Notes: generated from the letters alone by a model not told the origin. A stretch of 64,000 nucleotides of DNA from Gemmatimonadaceae bacterium (GCA_025934775.1 JAICWO010000004.1:50724-114723), one strand, 5' to 3'. Counted from the stretch's first letter, positions 16,434 through 24,897 are shown. A program made the numbers and translations.

Positions 16434-17447
16434 ATGCCACGAGTTACTAATTCTCTCATAGCCGCGTGCCTGGTCCTGACGGCTGCCTCCAGCCGCGCGC
16501 CGGCCCAGCGCGCCGCCGACGCCGCGTCCGCCGAATCACCAGGGCACGGCAGCGTGCACGAAGACGTGTTCCACTCGGACGCGCTCGACGCGACGAAGCA
16601 CGTCGTCATCTATCTTCCGCCGGCGTACGCCACGAGCCCGACGCGCCGCTTCCCGGTCGCGTACTATCTCCACGGCCTCGGCGGCAGCGAGACGGATTGG
16701 GTCTCGAAGGGCGGCATCGACGGCGCGGCGGATTCGCTCTTCGCGGCCGGCACACCCGAGATGATCCTCGTCATGCCCGACGGCGACGACGGCTGGTATA
16801 CCACGTGGACCACTCAGGTCCCGTACGCCCAATGTGCCGACACGCTGCACGTCGAGTCGCCCGACCGGTACTGCGTCCGGCACGAGCGGTACGACGATTA
16901 CGTCGCGCGCGACGTCGTCGCGTACATCGATGCGCACTATCGCACGATGGCCGATCGCGCACACCGCGGCATCGGCGGGTTGAGCATGGGCGGATACGGC
17001 GCGCTGAGCATCGCGCTGCACTATCCGAACGTGTTCGCGGCGGCGGCGAGCCACTCGGGCGTCGTCTCGCCGATGTACGTCGGACCGCATCCGTTCGCCG
17101 CGCCCGTTCGCTACGGCGGGAATGCCGAGCAGATCAAGCCGGCCGCCGGCGGCTTCTGGCCGCGCTACCTGCTGTACTGGGGCACGGACACCAGCCGCTG
17201 GGCCGAAGCCGATCCCGCGCACGAGGCGAAGCGGCTACAGCAGAGCGGCGGCACGATGCCCGCTCTCTTCTTCGACTGCGGCAAGAGCGACGGATTCGTC
17301 GATCAGAATCGCGCGCTCGACGCGGCGCTCACCGCGATCGACGTACCGCACGCCTACGCCGAGTGGGCGGGCGCGCACACCTGGCGGTATTGGAGCACGC
17401 ACGTGCGCGAGAGCCTGGCGTGGATGGGACAACGCATCGGACGCTGA
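16434..17447 (+). CDS. Secreted esterase (esterase D / feruloyl-esterase-like alpha/beta hydrolase)
   Basis: A 337-residue exported alpha/beta hydrolase. After the signal peptide, the oxyanion region is YYLHGLGGSETDW and the nucleophile elbow is GGLSMGGYGALSIAL with Ser near residue 185. The acidic residue is in DCGKSDGFVDQN, and the catalytic His is in GAHTWRYW. This order matches the esterase D/S-formylglutathione hydrolase/feruloyl esterase group. Substrate is unknown. It converges with the gene ending at 17472. Confidence 0.88.
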   Translation: MPRVTNSLIAACLVLTAASSRAPAQRAADAASAESPGHGSVHEDVFHSDALDATKHVVIYLPPAYATSPTRRFPVAYYLHGLGGSETDWVSKGGIDGAADSLFAAGTPEMILVMPDGDDGWYTTWTTQVPYAQCADTLHVESPDRYCVRHERYDDYVARDVVAYIDAHYRTMADRAHRGIGGLSMGGYGALSIALHYPNVFAAAASHSGVVSPMYVGPHPFAAPVRYGGNAEQIKPAAGGFWPRYLLYWGTDTSRWAEADPAHEAKRLQQSGGTMPALFFDCGKSDGFVDQNRALDAALTAIDVPHAYAEWAGAHTWRYWSTHVRESLAWMGQRIGR

Positions 17448-17471
17448 TGGGCCGAAGGTGGCTCGCACCGG

Positions 17472-18689
17472 TCATCGTGCAGCGCGCCGCGCGGTGATGA
17501 GCACCGCGATCTCGTCCGGGCGCGGATTGATGAAGTCCAGCCGTACGCGCCCGTCGGGGAGCTTGCGCACGGTGGCCGGAACCGAGCTGTTGGTGAGGAT
17601 CCAACCGGCGGGCAGGACAACGGCGTTGGCGGGGCGTCCGAACGAACGATCCCAGACCAGCTCGTCGCCGACGACGGTGTAGCGCACCGAGTCGGTGTAC
17701 GTCTCGTACATCCGAATGCGCGTGGAACCGTCTTGCGGCACGGGCGCGAAGCGGAAGACGACCGCCTCCGACGCCGGAGTCACGTCGCGGATCGGCAGAC
17801 CGGCCTGGGTGATCTGAGCGCCTTTCAAGATCTCATATTTGAGCTCGTCGCCGGTGTCGAGGTTGCGCGCGTGCGGCGCCGCGACGCTGCTCCCGGCGCG
17901 GACCTCGTTCACGTACGTGCTCACGCCCGCTCGCGTCTCGGTGTAGTCGTGGTAGAGATCGAAGGCGTGCGTCTCCGGCTGCCGGAGCTCGTAGACGATC
18001 TCGCGATTCTGGTGCGCGCGCTCGCTGAGGCGCGACTGCACGGTCGAACGTTCGGCGTGAAGACCGTGCGCCGGCACCGCGCGCAGCGTGAGCGGCGCTT
18101 CCGACGGCGCATCGTTCCAGAACGCGATGCCCACGCGCCCGTCCGGCTCCTGGAGCACCTGCGACGGCACGTTGCACGCGATCAGCTCGTATCCGGCCGG
18201 AAGCACGACGGCGTTGCGCTTGATTCCGAGCGGGCGCGCGAAGACGATCGTGTCGCCGCGGACGAAGTAGCTCGCGGCATCCTCGTACGTTTTGACGATC
18301 AACATCCGGCCCTCGCCGCCATTCGCGGGCACGGGACGCGCGAGCGTCACGCGAATGTACGTCTGCGACGTGTCGCGATTGCGCACGCCGCCGGCCTGCG
18401 CGACCGCGCTGCCGACGACGTCGAACGCGAGCGGCTTGCCGGTCGCGCGATCGAACACGCTCTCGTCGCTCGCGACGCTACCCTTGCGAATGGGATTGAA
18501 GTAGTAGCGCGCGCCGGGCGTGGTCGCCGTGACTTCGTATATGATCTTGAATTTCGCCGAGCCGGGCGCGAGCAGCTCGTAGCGCGTGTACGCGTCGGCC
18601 TCAGTTTGCGGCGGCGGCTGATGTGCGATCTGCGCCTGCGCGGCGCGGGTAACCGTGGCCGCGATGACGATGACGAGCAGTCTGCGCAT
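17472..18689 (-). CDS. Secreted protein with duplicated C-terminal beta module, function unknown
   Basis: A 405-residue exported protein (signal peptide LLVIVIAATVTRAAQAQ). Two similar ~80-residue segments are visible: one contains KTYEDAASYFVRGDTIVF, NAVVLPAGYELI and DGRVGIAFWN; the second contains ETYTDSVRYTVVGDELVW, NAVVLPAGWIL and DGRVRLDFINP. The shared NAVVLPAG...VP...(P)DGRV...F pattern suggests an internal duplication, each preceded by a beta-rich region with ARYYFNPIRKGS / HARNLDTGD. I do not recognise a named family. It probably acts in the periplasm. Confidence 0.7.
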   Translation of the reverse strand: MRRLLVIVIAATVTRAAQAQIAHQPPPQTEADAYTRYELLAPGSAKFKIIYEVTATTPGARYYFNPIRKGSVASDESVFDRATGKPLAFDVVGSAVAQAGGVRNRDTSQTYIRVTLARPVPANGGEGRMLIVKTYEDAASYFVRGDTIVFARPLGIKRNAVVLPAGYELIACNVPSQVLQEPDGRVGIAFWNDAPSEAPLTLRAVPAHGLHAERSTVQSRLSERAHQNREIVYELRQPETHAFDLYHDYTETRAGVSTYVNEVRAGSSVAAPHARNLDTGDELKYEILKGAQITQAGLPIRDVTPASEAVVFRFAPVPQDGSTRIRMYETYTDSVRYTVVGDELVWDRSFGRPANAVVLPAGWILTNSSVPATVRKLPDGRVRLDFINPRPDEIAVLITARRAAR

Positions 18690-18773
18690 GAGCCCCCCTG
18701 GGCGCGGTGTTCGGCGCGGAAGCTACGCTGGGGGGAAGCGGGTCGCCACGTTTGCGCGGCGAGCGGAGGGGGG

Positions 18774-18860
18774 CAAAAAAACGAACAGGAGTCAGGCGAT
18801 GCGCATGATTTCCCACCCACCCCTCATGACGCAAACCACCTGAACTCCTGTCGTTTTTTG
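18774..18860. terminator. Large bidirectional hairpin with A-run and T-run, downstream of the sensor kinase
   Basis: CAAAAAAACGA plus ACAGGAGTCAGG (18774-18796) pairs with CCTGAACTCCTG plus TCGTTTTTTG (18839-18860), with a one-base bulge. Inside, TGCGCATGA pairs with TCATG-a-CGCA, extending the stem. The A/T tails suit termination in either direction. It most likely ends the response-regulator/kinase transcript. Confidence 0.7.
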
Positions 18861-18959
18861 AACAGCGCAGCCACCGAGTGACGTTTGGGGGGCGCTCAGT
18901 GGCGTACCCGAGAAGCTATTACGATGTTCGCATTCAGTGGGTAAAGATTTCACAAAGAC

Positions 18960-20516
18960 TCACTCGCTCGATTCGACTTCGCCGGCGGGAACCTCGGTCG
19001 CGGGACGCTCGAGCGAGAAAATGCTGCCGCCGCCGGGACGAGCCGCATGCTCGACGGTGCCGCCTTGCAGCTCGGCCAGCGTGCGCGCGATGGAGAGTCC
19101 CAGCCCGGCGCGTCCCGTATCGGGCGCGGCGTCGGTCGCGCGAAAGAACGGCTCGAAGATACGCGCGGCGTCCTCGGCGCGAACGCCGGGCCCGCGATCG
19201 GCCACTGTGAACACGAGTCGATCGCCGTCGCGCCGCGCGCCGAGCTCGATCGGCTCGCCGGCCGGCGAGTAGCGCGCGGCGTTCTCGAGCAGATTGCAGA
19301 GCACGCGCAGCGATTGAGAGAAGTCGAATTGCCCGACCAGCGCCGGACTATCGAGATCGATCACCGTGCGGAGCTGGCGATCGCCGAACAGGCCGCGCGT
19401 CTGCCGCACCGCGGCGCCGATCAGATCTTCCGCCGTGTTGAGCTCGGGCACGACGGCGAAGCCGCCGCCCTTGAGCCGCGACAGATCGAGCAGGTCGCTC
19501 ACGAGGCGCGTGAGCCGGTCGGCCTGCTCCTCGATCGCCCCCGCCGCGGTGTTGCCTTGCATCGCCGCGCTCTGCGCGAGGGCCTTGATCGTGGTGAGCG
19601 GCGTGCGCAGGTCGTGCGACACCGAGGCGAGCACGATGTCCTTGAGCCGGTCCGCCTCGCGGAGCGCTTCGGCGTGCTCCGCCTCGGCGACCAACCGCAC
19701 GCGGTCGACCGCCAGCGCGGCGTAGTAGAGGATCGCGTCGAGGAACCGCCGCTTCGACGGCCCGATCTGCACCGGCTCCTCGGCGGCGAGCCGCAGCACG
19801 CCGACGACGCGGCCTTGTACTGAAAGTGGTAAGAGTAATCTGGTAATTCGCTCGCTCGCCGGCGGCTGCGGGTCGTCGGGCCGCGACGTGCGGGAGCGAA
19901 TCACCTCGCCGTCGAAGCGGACCCACGAGATCACGCCGGTGTCGACGACCGACTGGAGGAGCGGCTCCGCGGCGGCCTGCTCGCGCGCGCGGCCGCGGCG
20001 GAAGCCACCCTCCGGATTCCACGCCACGATGTCGCACTCGTTCATCTCGAGCGTCTGCCGAATCACGTCAGCCACCTTCGCGAGCGCGTCCTCGGCGCGG
20101 CCGGCGCTCAACGTCTCGGAGCCGAGCCGCGCGAGCGACGCCACTTCCACGGCGCGGCGCTGCGCCTCCTCGGTCTGGGCTTGGGCGCGCGCGAGGAGCT
20201 GCGTCGACACGATCGCCGTCACGAGAAAGGCGATCAGCGCGACCCAGTCGAGCGGCTTGCCGACGGTGATCTCGCCGAACGGCGGCTGGAAGTAAAAATC
20301 GATCAACAGCACGCCGGCGAGCGCGAGCGTCACGCCGAGTGCGCGTCCGCCGGTCGCACTGCCGCCGAGGACGATCAGCAGGTACACGAGGACGACGTGC
20401 ACCTGGGTGAATTCGCCGCGCGAGCTTTCCCCGCCGGCCACGATCATGAACACCGTCGCAGCCGCCATCAGGCCGAGCCAGAGCAGCCAGGTCAGCGCGC
20501 GGCGTCGTGAGGTCAC
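18960..20516 (-). CDS. KdpD-like sensor histidine kinase (DUF4118 + GAF, no N-terminal KdpD domain)
   Basis: A 518-residue inner-membrane kinase. About four helices form a KdpD-type DUF4118 block (VLLIDFYFQPPFGEITVG), followed by a GAF-like region and then HisKA (SHDLRTPLTTIKAL with the phospho-His) and HATPase (NLLENAARYSP, DRGPGVR, GLGLSIARTL). The N-terminal turgor/Usp domains of true KdpD are missing. The GTG at 20516 was chosen because it overlaps the response regulator stop (GTGA). No kdpFABC genes are in the window, so the signal is not known. Confidence 0.88.
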   Translation of the reverse strand: MTSRRRALTWLLWLGLMAAATVFMIVAGGESSRGEFTQVHVVLVYLLIVLGGSATGGRALGVTLALAGVLLIDFYFQPPFGEITVGKPLDWVALIAFLVTAIVSTQLLARAQAQTEEAQRRAVEVASLARLGSETLSAGRAEDALAKVADVIRQTLEMNECDIVAWNPEGGFRRGRAREQAAAEPLLQSVVDTGVISWVRFDGEVIRSRTSRPDDPQPPASERITRLLLPLSVQGRVVGVLRLAAEEPVQIGPSKRRFLDAILYYAALAVDRVRLVAEAEHAEALREADRLKDIVLASVSHDLRTPLTTIKALAQSAAMQGNTAAGAIEEQADRLTRLVSDLLDLSRLKGGGFAVVPELNTAEDLIGAAVRQTRGLFGDRQLRTVIDLDSPALVGQFDFSQSLRVLCNLLENAARYSPAGEPIELGARRDGDRLVFTVADRGPGVRAEDAARIFEPFFRATDAAPDTGRAGLGLSIARTLAELQGGTVEHAARPGGGSIFSLERPATEVPAGEVESSE

Positions 20517-21214
20517 CGCGGCAGCTCTACCCGATACCCCACGCCTGGTTCCGTGATGATGATCTGCGGCGACGCGGGATCGATCTCGATCTTGCGGCGA
20601 AGATTCGTGATGTGCACGCGCAAATATTGCTGCGGACTCCCGAACTCGCGATCCCACACCGCGTCGAAGATCTGCTGATGGGTGAGCGTCCGGCCGGCCG
20701 ACCCGAGCAGCGTCGCGAAAATCTGCCACTCGATCGGCGTGAGATGGATCTGCCGGCCGTACCGCGTGACCTTGCGCGTGACCGTATCGACGAGCAGCCC
20801 GCCGATCGCCACGGGCGTGGCGCTCGCCGCCGCGCTCGCGAGCGATTTCGCGCGGCGAAGCTGCGCCCGCGCGCGCGCCGCGAGCTCCAACACGCTGAAC
20901 GGCTTCGTGACGTAGTCGTCCGCCCCCGCGTTGAGCAGATCGACTTTCTCATGCTCCGAGTGTCTCGCGGAGAGCACGATGATCGGCACCGCCGAGCGGC
21001 GCCGGATCTCGCGGCAGACGTCCACGCCCGCCATGTCCGGCAGTCCGAGGTCGAGCAGCACGAGCTCGGGCTGGCCGGTCACGGCGGCGCTCACGCCGGC
21101 CGCGCCATTCGCGGCTTCGTCGACGTTGGAAGCCACTTCGCGCAAGGCGTCGCGCACGGCGTGGCGAATCTGCGGCTCGTCGTCGATGACGAGAATGCGA
21201 TCAGCGTCAGGCAT
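20513..21214 (-). CDS. OmpR/KdpE-type response regulator
   Basis: A 233-residue DNA-binding regulator. The receiver domain has the acidic pair (VIDDE), the phospho-Asp in LVLLDLGLPDMAG near residue 55 and the Lys in DYVTKPF. A C-terminal winged helix (HLTPIEWQIFATLLGS, VHITNLRRKIE, GVGYR) marks the OmpR class. It is upstream of and overlaps the partner kinase. The LGLPDMAGVDVCREIR and DDYVTKPFS patterns are KdpE-like, but no K+-ATPase operon lies beside it. Confidence 0.92.
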   Translation of the reverse strand: MPDADRILVIDDEPQIRHAVRDALREVASNVDEAANGAAGVSAAVTGQPELVLLDLGLPDMAGVDVCREIRRRSAVPIIVLSARHSEHEKVDLLNAGADDYVTKPFSVLELAARARAQLRRAKSLASAAASATPVAIGGLLVDTVTRKVTRYGRQIHLTPIEWQIFATLLGSAGRTLTHQQIFDAVWDREFGSPQQYLRVHITNLRRKIEIDPASPQIIITEPGVGYRVELPR

Positions 21215-21360
21215 GTCTCACGGTGCGTCGAAAAGACCCGGATCACCAACAGACCACGCGTCAAAGGTGCGGCGTCACAGTCCGGCTCGCATCCGCATCC
21301 ACAATTCTTAACGTCGCTTTGGCGCGCCGCCGCGGCACGGATTCTGTCGTGCTTCTCGCC

Positions 21361-21792
21361 ATGCGAACTCGGATGATCATCGCTCTCGTATTCGCCGCCG
21401 CGATCCTCGCCTGCGACCAGGGAGCCGCGCCGCAGCTCGCCGGACTCGGCGGAACGGGAGCGATCTCCAGAGGCGGCACCAGCAATGACACGATCCAGCC
21501 GCTCATCGTCAACCCTGGCCAGCTCCAGCTCGCGCTCGGCGCGACGTTCCAGTTGACGACGAACGCACCCGCCTCGCTCCAGAATCAGGTGCAGTGGAAT
21601 TCGCTCGAGAGCACGATCGCCACGGTGTCGGCGTCCGGGCTCGTGAGCGCCGTCGCGCCGGGAACCGCGACGATCGTCGCGCGGTACTCGTTCGATACGA
21701 CGCGCGCCGCGACCGCGACGATCAACGTGGTCGGAACGCCGAATACCGGCGACCGAGCGGCCAGCGCGGGTGGCGTTTCTGGAGCACCGTGA
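21361..21792 (+). CDS. Lipoprotein with a BIG2-type Ig-like domain
   Basis: A 143-residue protein from ATG 21361. The signal (MIIALVFAAAILAC) ends in a lipobox with Cys near residue 18. A Gly/Ser-rich stretch is followed by one bacterial Ig-like (Big_2) domain: LIVNPGQLQLALGATFQLT, VQWNSLESTIATVSASGLVSAVAPGTATIVARY. Such domains are typical of surface or adhesion proteins. Its TGA overlaps the next ATG (TGATG). Upstream frame extension from 21223 lacks a signal and was ignored. Confidence 0.8.
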   Translation: MRTRMIIALVFAAAILACDQGAAPQLAGLGGTGAISRGGTSNDTIQPLIVNPGQLQLALGATFQLTTNAPASLQNQVQWNSLESTIATVSASGLVSAVAPGTATIVARYSFDTTRAATATINVVGTPNTGDRAASAGGVSGAP

Positions 21793-22082
21793 TGAAATCG
21801 CGCACGAACACGCGGCCGCATCAATCGCGGTCGAGCACTCATGCATCGCGCGGCACCAACGACGGCGCGCGCGAGCACTACCGCCGCGAAAAGGCGCGCC
21901 GCGCCAAGACTCGCGGGCCGGATGAGGAGCTGCTCGCCGCCGCCAAGCGGGAATACCTCGCGCTGCTCGAGGCCGAGGCGGCCAAGGGCAAAGGCGGCCG
22001 CCCGAAGAAAAAGCCGGCCGCGCCCAAGCACGAAATCGACGCCGAGAACGACGCGGAGAGCGACGAGACCGAGGAGGAATGA
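21792..22082 (+). CDS. Small, highly charged protein with an AT-hook-like GRPKKK motif
   Basis: A 96-residue hydrophilic protein starting at ATG 21792, which overlaps the previous stop. Residues ~22-42 are basic (HYRREKARRAKTRG), then AAKREYLALLEAEAAKGKGGRPKKKPAAPK, and the end is acidic (ENDAESDETEEE). GRPKKK resembles an AT-hook or a nucleoid-protein tail, but a single motif proves nothing. The stop overlaps the phosphoesterase start (ATGA). It may bind nucleic acid or be a disordered linker protein; the family is not recognised. Confidence 0.65.
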   Translation: MKSRTNTRPHQSRSSTHASRGTNDGAREHYRREKARRAKTRGPDEELLAAAKREYLALLEAEAAKGKGGRPKKKPAAPKHEIDAENDAESDETEEE

Positions 22083-22972
22083 CGAGCGACGCCGTCGTCA
22101 CTGGCGAACGTCGCGCGAACCACGACCGCCGCGTCGAGCGGAGCCGACGCACGCTCGAGCTGCTACTCGACACGGTCTTTCGCCCGGGACACTGGGCATC
22201 GGCGCTCGCGTACGCGAGCGGACTGCAAGGCAGACTTCAGGTCTCGAGCTCGACGATCGATGCCGGGCGCGCCGCGCGCGGTGCGCGTCCTCTGCGAATC
22301 GCCTTCGCCTCGGATTTTCACGCCGGCGCGACGACGGATTCGCGTCTCCTCACCGACGCATGCGAGGCGCTCGCCGGACTCGAGCCCGACGTGCTCCTCC
22401 TCGGCGGCGACTTCGTCTCCGTGCGCGCGTCGTACATCGAGCGACTCGCGCCGCTGATCGCCGAAATCCCGGCGCCGTTCGGAAAATTCGCCGTCCTGGG
22501 GAATCACGACCTCCGCGCGAATCGCGCCGAGGTCGTCGCGGCGCTCGAGCGCGCGGGCGTGTCGATGATCGTGAATCGGAGCGTGATGCTCGACGCGCCG
22601 TTCGCCGACGTGGCGATCTCCGGTCTCGACGATCCGACGCGCGGCGATCCGCGTCCGGACTGGACGTCGCGCGACGATGAGACGACGCGAATCGTGCTCA
22701 TGCACTCACCCGACGGACTGCACGCGATCGGCGATCGCCCGTTCGATCTCGCGGCGTGCGGCCACACGCATGGCGGCCAGATCACACTGCCGAACGGCCG
22801 CGCGCTCGTGGTGCCCAGCGGAACGTTGAGCCGCCGGTTCTGCCGCGGGATTTTTCGACTGTCGGACGCCGGCCGACCGCGAACGCTGCTCGTGAGCCGC
22901 GGCGTGGGCTGCAGCACGATTCCGGTGCGGCTGTACGCGGCGCCAGAGGTGCATTTGTGCTTTATTATCTGA
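22079..22972 (+). CDS. Calcineurin-like metallophosphoesterase (YaeI-like)
   Basis: A 297-residue metallophosphoesterase with the full metal set: FASDFHAG, LLGGDFVS, VLGNHD, LMHSPD and CGHTHGGQ. The N-terminal ~60 residues form a basic leader that may associate with the membrane. The GHTHGGQ ending and lack of a strong signal peptide suit the YaeI/YkuE type of phosphodiesterase. Its start overlaps the preceding stop (ATGA), and the next gene begins immediately after its stop. Substrate is unknown. Confidence 0.9.
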   Translation: MTSDAVVTGERRANHDRRVERSRRTLELLLDTVFRPGHWASALAYASGLQGRLQVSSSTIDAGRAARGARPLRIAFASDFHAGATTDSRLLTDACEALAGLEPDVLLLGGDFVSVRASYIERLAPLIAEIPAPFGKFAVLGNHDLRANRAEVVAALERAGVSMIVNRSVMLDAPFADVAISGLDDPTRGDPRPDWTSRDDETTRIVLMHSPDGLHAIGDRPFDLAACGHTHGGQITLPNGRALVVPSGTLSRRFCRGIFRLSDAGRPRTLLVSRGVGCSTIPVRLYAAPEVHLCFII

Positions 22973-23347
22973 GTGCGTCTCGACCGAAAGCTGCTCCTGA
23001 TCGCGCCCACGATCGTGCTCGTCTGTGTCGTTGCCGGTATGCTGTATGCCGCCGCCGAGCTGCACGTGCTCGCCGCGGTCGGCGACAGTTGGCAGGCGCG
23101 CAACGACTTCGTCGCCGCCGTTGAACGCGGCGAGAAACCGCTCGCCGAGCATCAAGCCATCGACCTGCTGCATTACGCGTTCGAGGTGGAAGCCAAGCGG
23201 ACGGCCGCGATCGTGGCGATGCGCGATCTGTTGATCGTACTCGGCGGCATCGGAGCCGCGTCGTGCATCGTGCTCGCGTTTGGCGTGCGCGCCGTGCCGC
23301 GCGAGCATTGGCCGCGGCTGAGCCTGGGACGCAGGCCCGCGCCGTGA
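22973..23347 (+). CDS. Small inner-membrane protein with two transmembrane helices
   Basis: A 124-residue protein beginning at a GTG directly after the phosphoesterase TGA. Two hydrophobic helices are visible (LLLIAPTIVLVCVVAGMLYAAA and LLIVLGGIGAASCIVLAFGV), separated by a ~50-residue charged loop (ARNDFVAAVERGEKPLAEHQAIDLLHYAFEVEAKR). No known family was recognised. Its stop overlaps the next start (GTGA), so it belongs to the same transcript. Confidence 0.7.
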   Translation: MRLDRKLLLIAPTIVLVCVVAGMLYAAAELHVLAAVGDSWQARNDFVAAVERGEKPLAEHQAIDLLHYAFEVEAKRTAAIVAMRDLLIVLGGIGAASCIVLAFGVRAVPREHWPRLSLGRRPAP

Positions 23348-23847
23348 GCATTCGGCGGCTCCTCGCGCTGCTGCTGGCCGCGAGCGGGTGCCGGTCCGCG
23401 CAGGCCGCCGCCCGATTCGCCGCGGCACCACCGCCGGTTCCCGTGGTCCGCTTTCGATCCGGAACGACCGCCTTCTCCACCTACAGTGGCATCGACGATT
23501 CGCTCACCGCGGTCGTGCGCGACTCCGCCGCATGGACGCAACTCTGGCAGCGCATTCAGCGGCCGTTCTTCCCGAGGCCGTCCGCGCCCGCGGTGAACTT
23601 CTCACGCGAGATGGTGGTCGTCGCGGCGCTCGGCCGACGTCCGAACGCGGGGTACGACATCGTGATTGATGGCGCCGAGCGCACGCGCGACGGCGTCGCC
23701 GTCGACGTGCTCGTACGCAGTCCGGCCCCTGGCTGCCCGGTCGAGGCGGCGATCACGCAGCCGGTCGATCTCGGGCGCGTGCCCGTCACCGATGGACCGA
23801 TCAGCTTTCGCGAGCGCCACGTCTCGATCCCATGCGACGCACGGTGA
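23344..23847 (+). CDS. PrcB-C domain exported protein
   Basis: A 167-residue protein from GTG 23344 (overlapping the previous stop). The N-terminus is a signal peptide or lipobox (LLALLLAASGCRS). The second half fits the PrcB C-terminal domain: MVVVAALGRRPNAGYDIVIDGAER, DVLVRSPAPGCPVE and TQPVDLGRVP. PrcB is a regulatory partner of the PrtP-type protease in Treponema, but most members have no known role. It is the fourth product of a coupled run starting at 22079. Confidence 0.75.
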   Translation: MSIRRLLALLLAASGCRSAQAAARFAAAPPPVPVVRFRSGTTAFSTYSGIDDSLTAVVRDSAAWTQLWQRIQRPFFPRPSAPAVNFSREMVVVAALGRRPNAGYDIVIDGAERTRDGVAVDVLVRSPAPGCPVEAAITQPVDLGRVPVTDGPISFRERHVSIPCDAR

Positions 23848-23896
23848 TCGGCGGTACATTGCGCACCTGGCTTCTGGGACCCGCCGGAGATCGAAC

Positions 23897-24409
23897 ATGA
23901 CCAGATCACGAGCGCTCGCCATCGTCGCGGTGTTGAGCGTGCTTGCACCCGCTGTCGGGCGCGCGCAGGACTGCCGCGGCTGCGCGGCCGACGACACGGC
24001 CCCGCGTTCGCACATTTTCCCGGCGATCGGTGTCCACGTCGGCGCGCCGCAGAAAGCCTCCGCCGCGGTGGGAGTGGTACTCGGCGAAGACTGGCAGCGG
24101 AACGGCCGCGACCACTCGCGCAACGTCGCGCTGTTCGCCGAGCCGGGACTCGGCGGCGGACGCGCGTCGCTCTCGTATCTCCGGCACGGCTATGGGAGCT
24201 TTGGCTCCGGCTTTGGCGTTGGCGCGACCGTGCTGCGCACGTGGAAAGATCCGTGGACCGTGAAGCCGAATCTCACCTTCGTCGGCGCGGACGTGCTCCT
24301 CTGGCCCGTCGTGTTCATCGGCCCGCGCGTGGGCGCATTTCGGCTCGTGTCCGGCAACGGCGGGCAGAAGAAGTGGCTGTTCACGTTCGATGTGGGCTTT
24401 GGGGTGTGA
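23897..24409 (+). CDS. Small outer-membrane beta-barrel-like protein
   Basis: A 170-residue exported protein (signal peptide LAIVAVLSVLAPAVGRAQ). After a CRGC motif, the rest alternates hydrophobic and polar residues with repeated Gly (IGVHVGAPQKASAAVGVVLGEDW, LFAEPGLGGGRASLSYL, GFGVGATVLRTW, FIGPRVGAFRLVSG) and ends FTFDVGFGV with an aromatic residue near the end. This is how a small beta-barrel looks. I do not recognise a named family. Confidence 0.6.
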   Translation: MTRSRALAIVAVLSVLAPAVGRAQDCRGCAADDTAPRSHIFPAIGVHVGAPQKASAAVGVVLGEDWQRNGRDHSRNVALFAEPGLGGGRASLSYLRHGYGSFGSGFGVGATVLRTWKDPWTVKPNLTFVGADVLLWPVVFIGPRVGAFRLVSGNGGQKKWLFTFDVGFGV

Positions 24410-24429
24410 GCGAGCAGCGACTTCCTCGA

Positions 24430-24468
24430 CTACGAATTGTTCGAATTCGACGAATTGAGCGAATTCTT
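24430..24468 (+). repeat. Left inverted nonamer repeat (CGAATTNNN) flanking the GxxExxY gene
   Basis: CTACGAATT (24430) begins a run of CGAATTNNN units spaced 9 bp: CGAATTGTT, CGAATTCGA, CGAATTGAG, CGAATTCTT. The stop codon of the GxxExxY gene is the CTA at the left end, read on the minus strand, so the repeat encodes the protein's NSLNSSNSNNS tail. The right copy is on the opposite strand near 24897. Confidence 0.7.
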
Positions 24469-24864
24469 AAGGGACAGGGGATGTTGGCAAACCACCCGGT
24501 AGAATTTCGCTTGCCGTCCGAAGTGCAGAAGGATCCCCAGTTCCAGGTTCATCGCTCGTAGGTAGTTGTATAGCTGGTTGGCAGCTTCGGCGTGCAACCG
24601 CTCTGTTGCTTTCGCTTCGACGATCACTCGGCCGGCAATCAGCATGTCGAGCCGCTGATACCCGAGTACCGTGCCCTTGTAGTGCACTGGCACCAGCACC
24701 TCGCGCGCGACCTTGATTCCCGCGCCGCGCAATTCCTGCTCGAGCGCGCGAACATAGATGTACTCGAGAAAACCAAACCCGAGGGTGTTGAACACGCGGT
24801 AGAACGCACCGATGATTTCGTGACTGAGCTCGGGCTCGATGATGTCATTTCGACGAAGCGACAT
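24430..24864 (-). CDS. GxxExxY family protein
   Basis: A 144-residue protein of the GxxExxY family. The namesake motif is GFLEYIY near residue 31, and HEIIGAFYRVFNTLG precedes it. The core also shows YQRLDMLIAGRVIVEAKA, with Asp and Glu-x-Lys at positions expected for a PD-(D/E)XK-like nuclease fold. The family's function is unestablished. The tail (LNSSNSNNS) is encoded by nonamer repeats, and a matching repeat lies 5' of the gene in inverted orientation. The AT-rich base composition differs from neighbours and suggests a mobile cassette. Confidence 0.85.
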   Translation of the reverse strand: MSLRRNDIIEPELSHEIIGAFYRVFNTLGFGFLEYIYVRALEQELRGAGIKVAREVLVPVHYKGTVLGYQRLDMLIAGRVIVEAKATERLHAEAANQLYNYLRAMNLELGILLHFGRQAKFYRVVCQHPLSLKNSLNSSNSNNS

Positions 24865-24897
24865 TCGCCAAACTCGATCAATTCGCCGAATTCGTAG
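24865..24897 (-). repeat. Right inverted nonamer repeat flanking the GxxExxY gene
   Basis: Reading the minus strand from 24897, CTACGAATT is followed by CGAATTCGG, CGAATTGAT, CGAGTTTGG and CGAATGTCG with 9-bp spacing. The left copy has the same CTACGAATT opening but runs in the opposite direction, so the pair forms terminal inverted repeats around 24430-24897. Confidence 0.65.
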
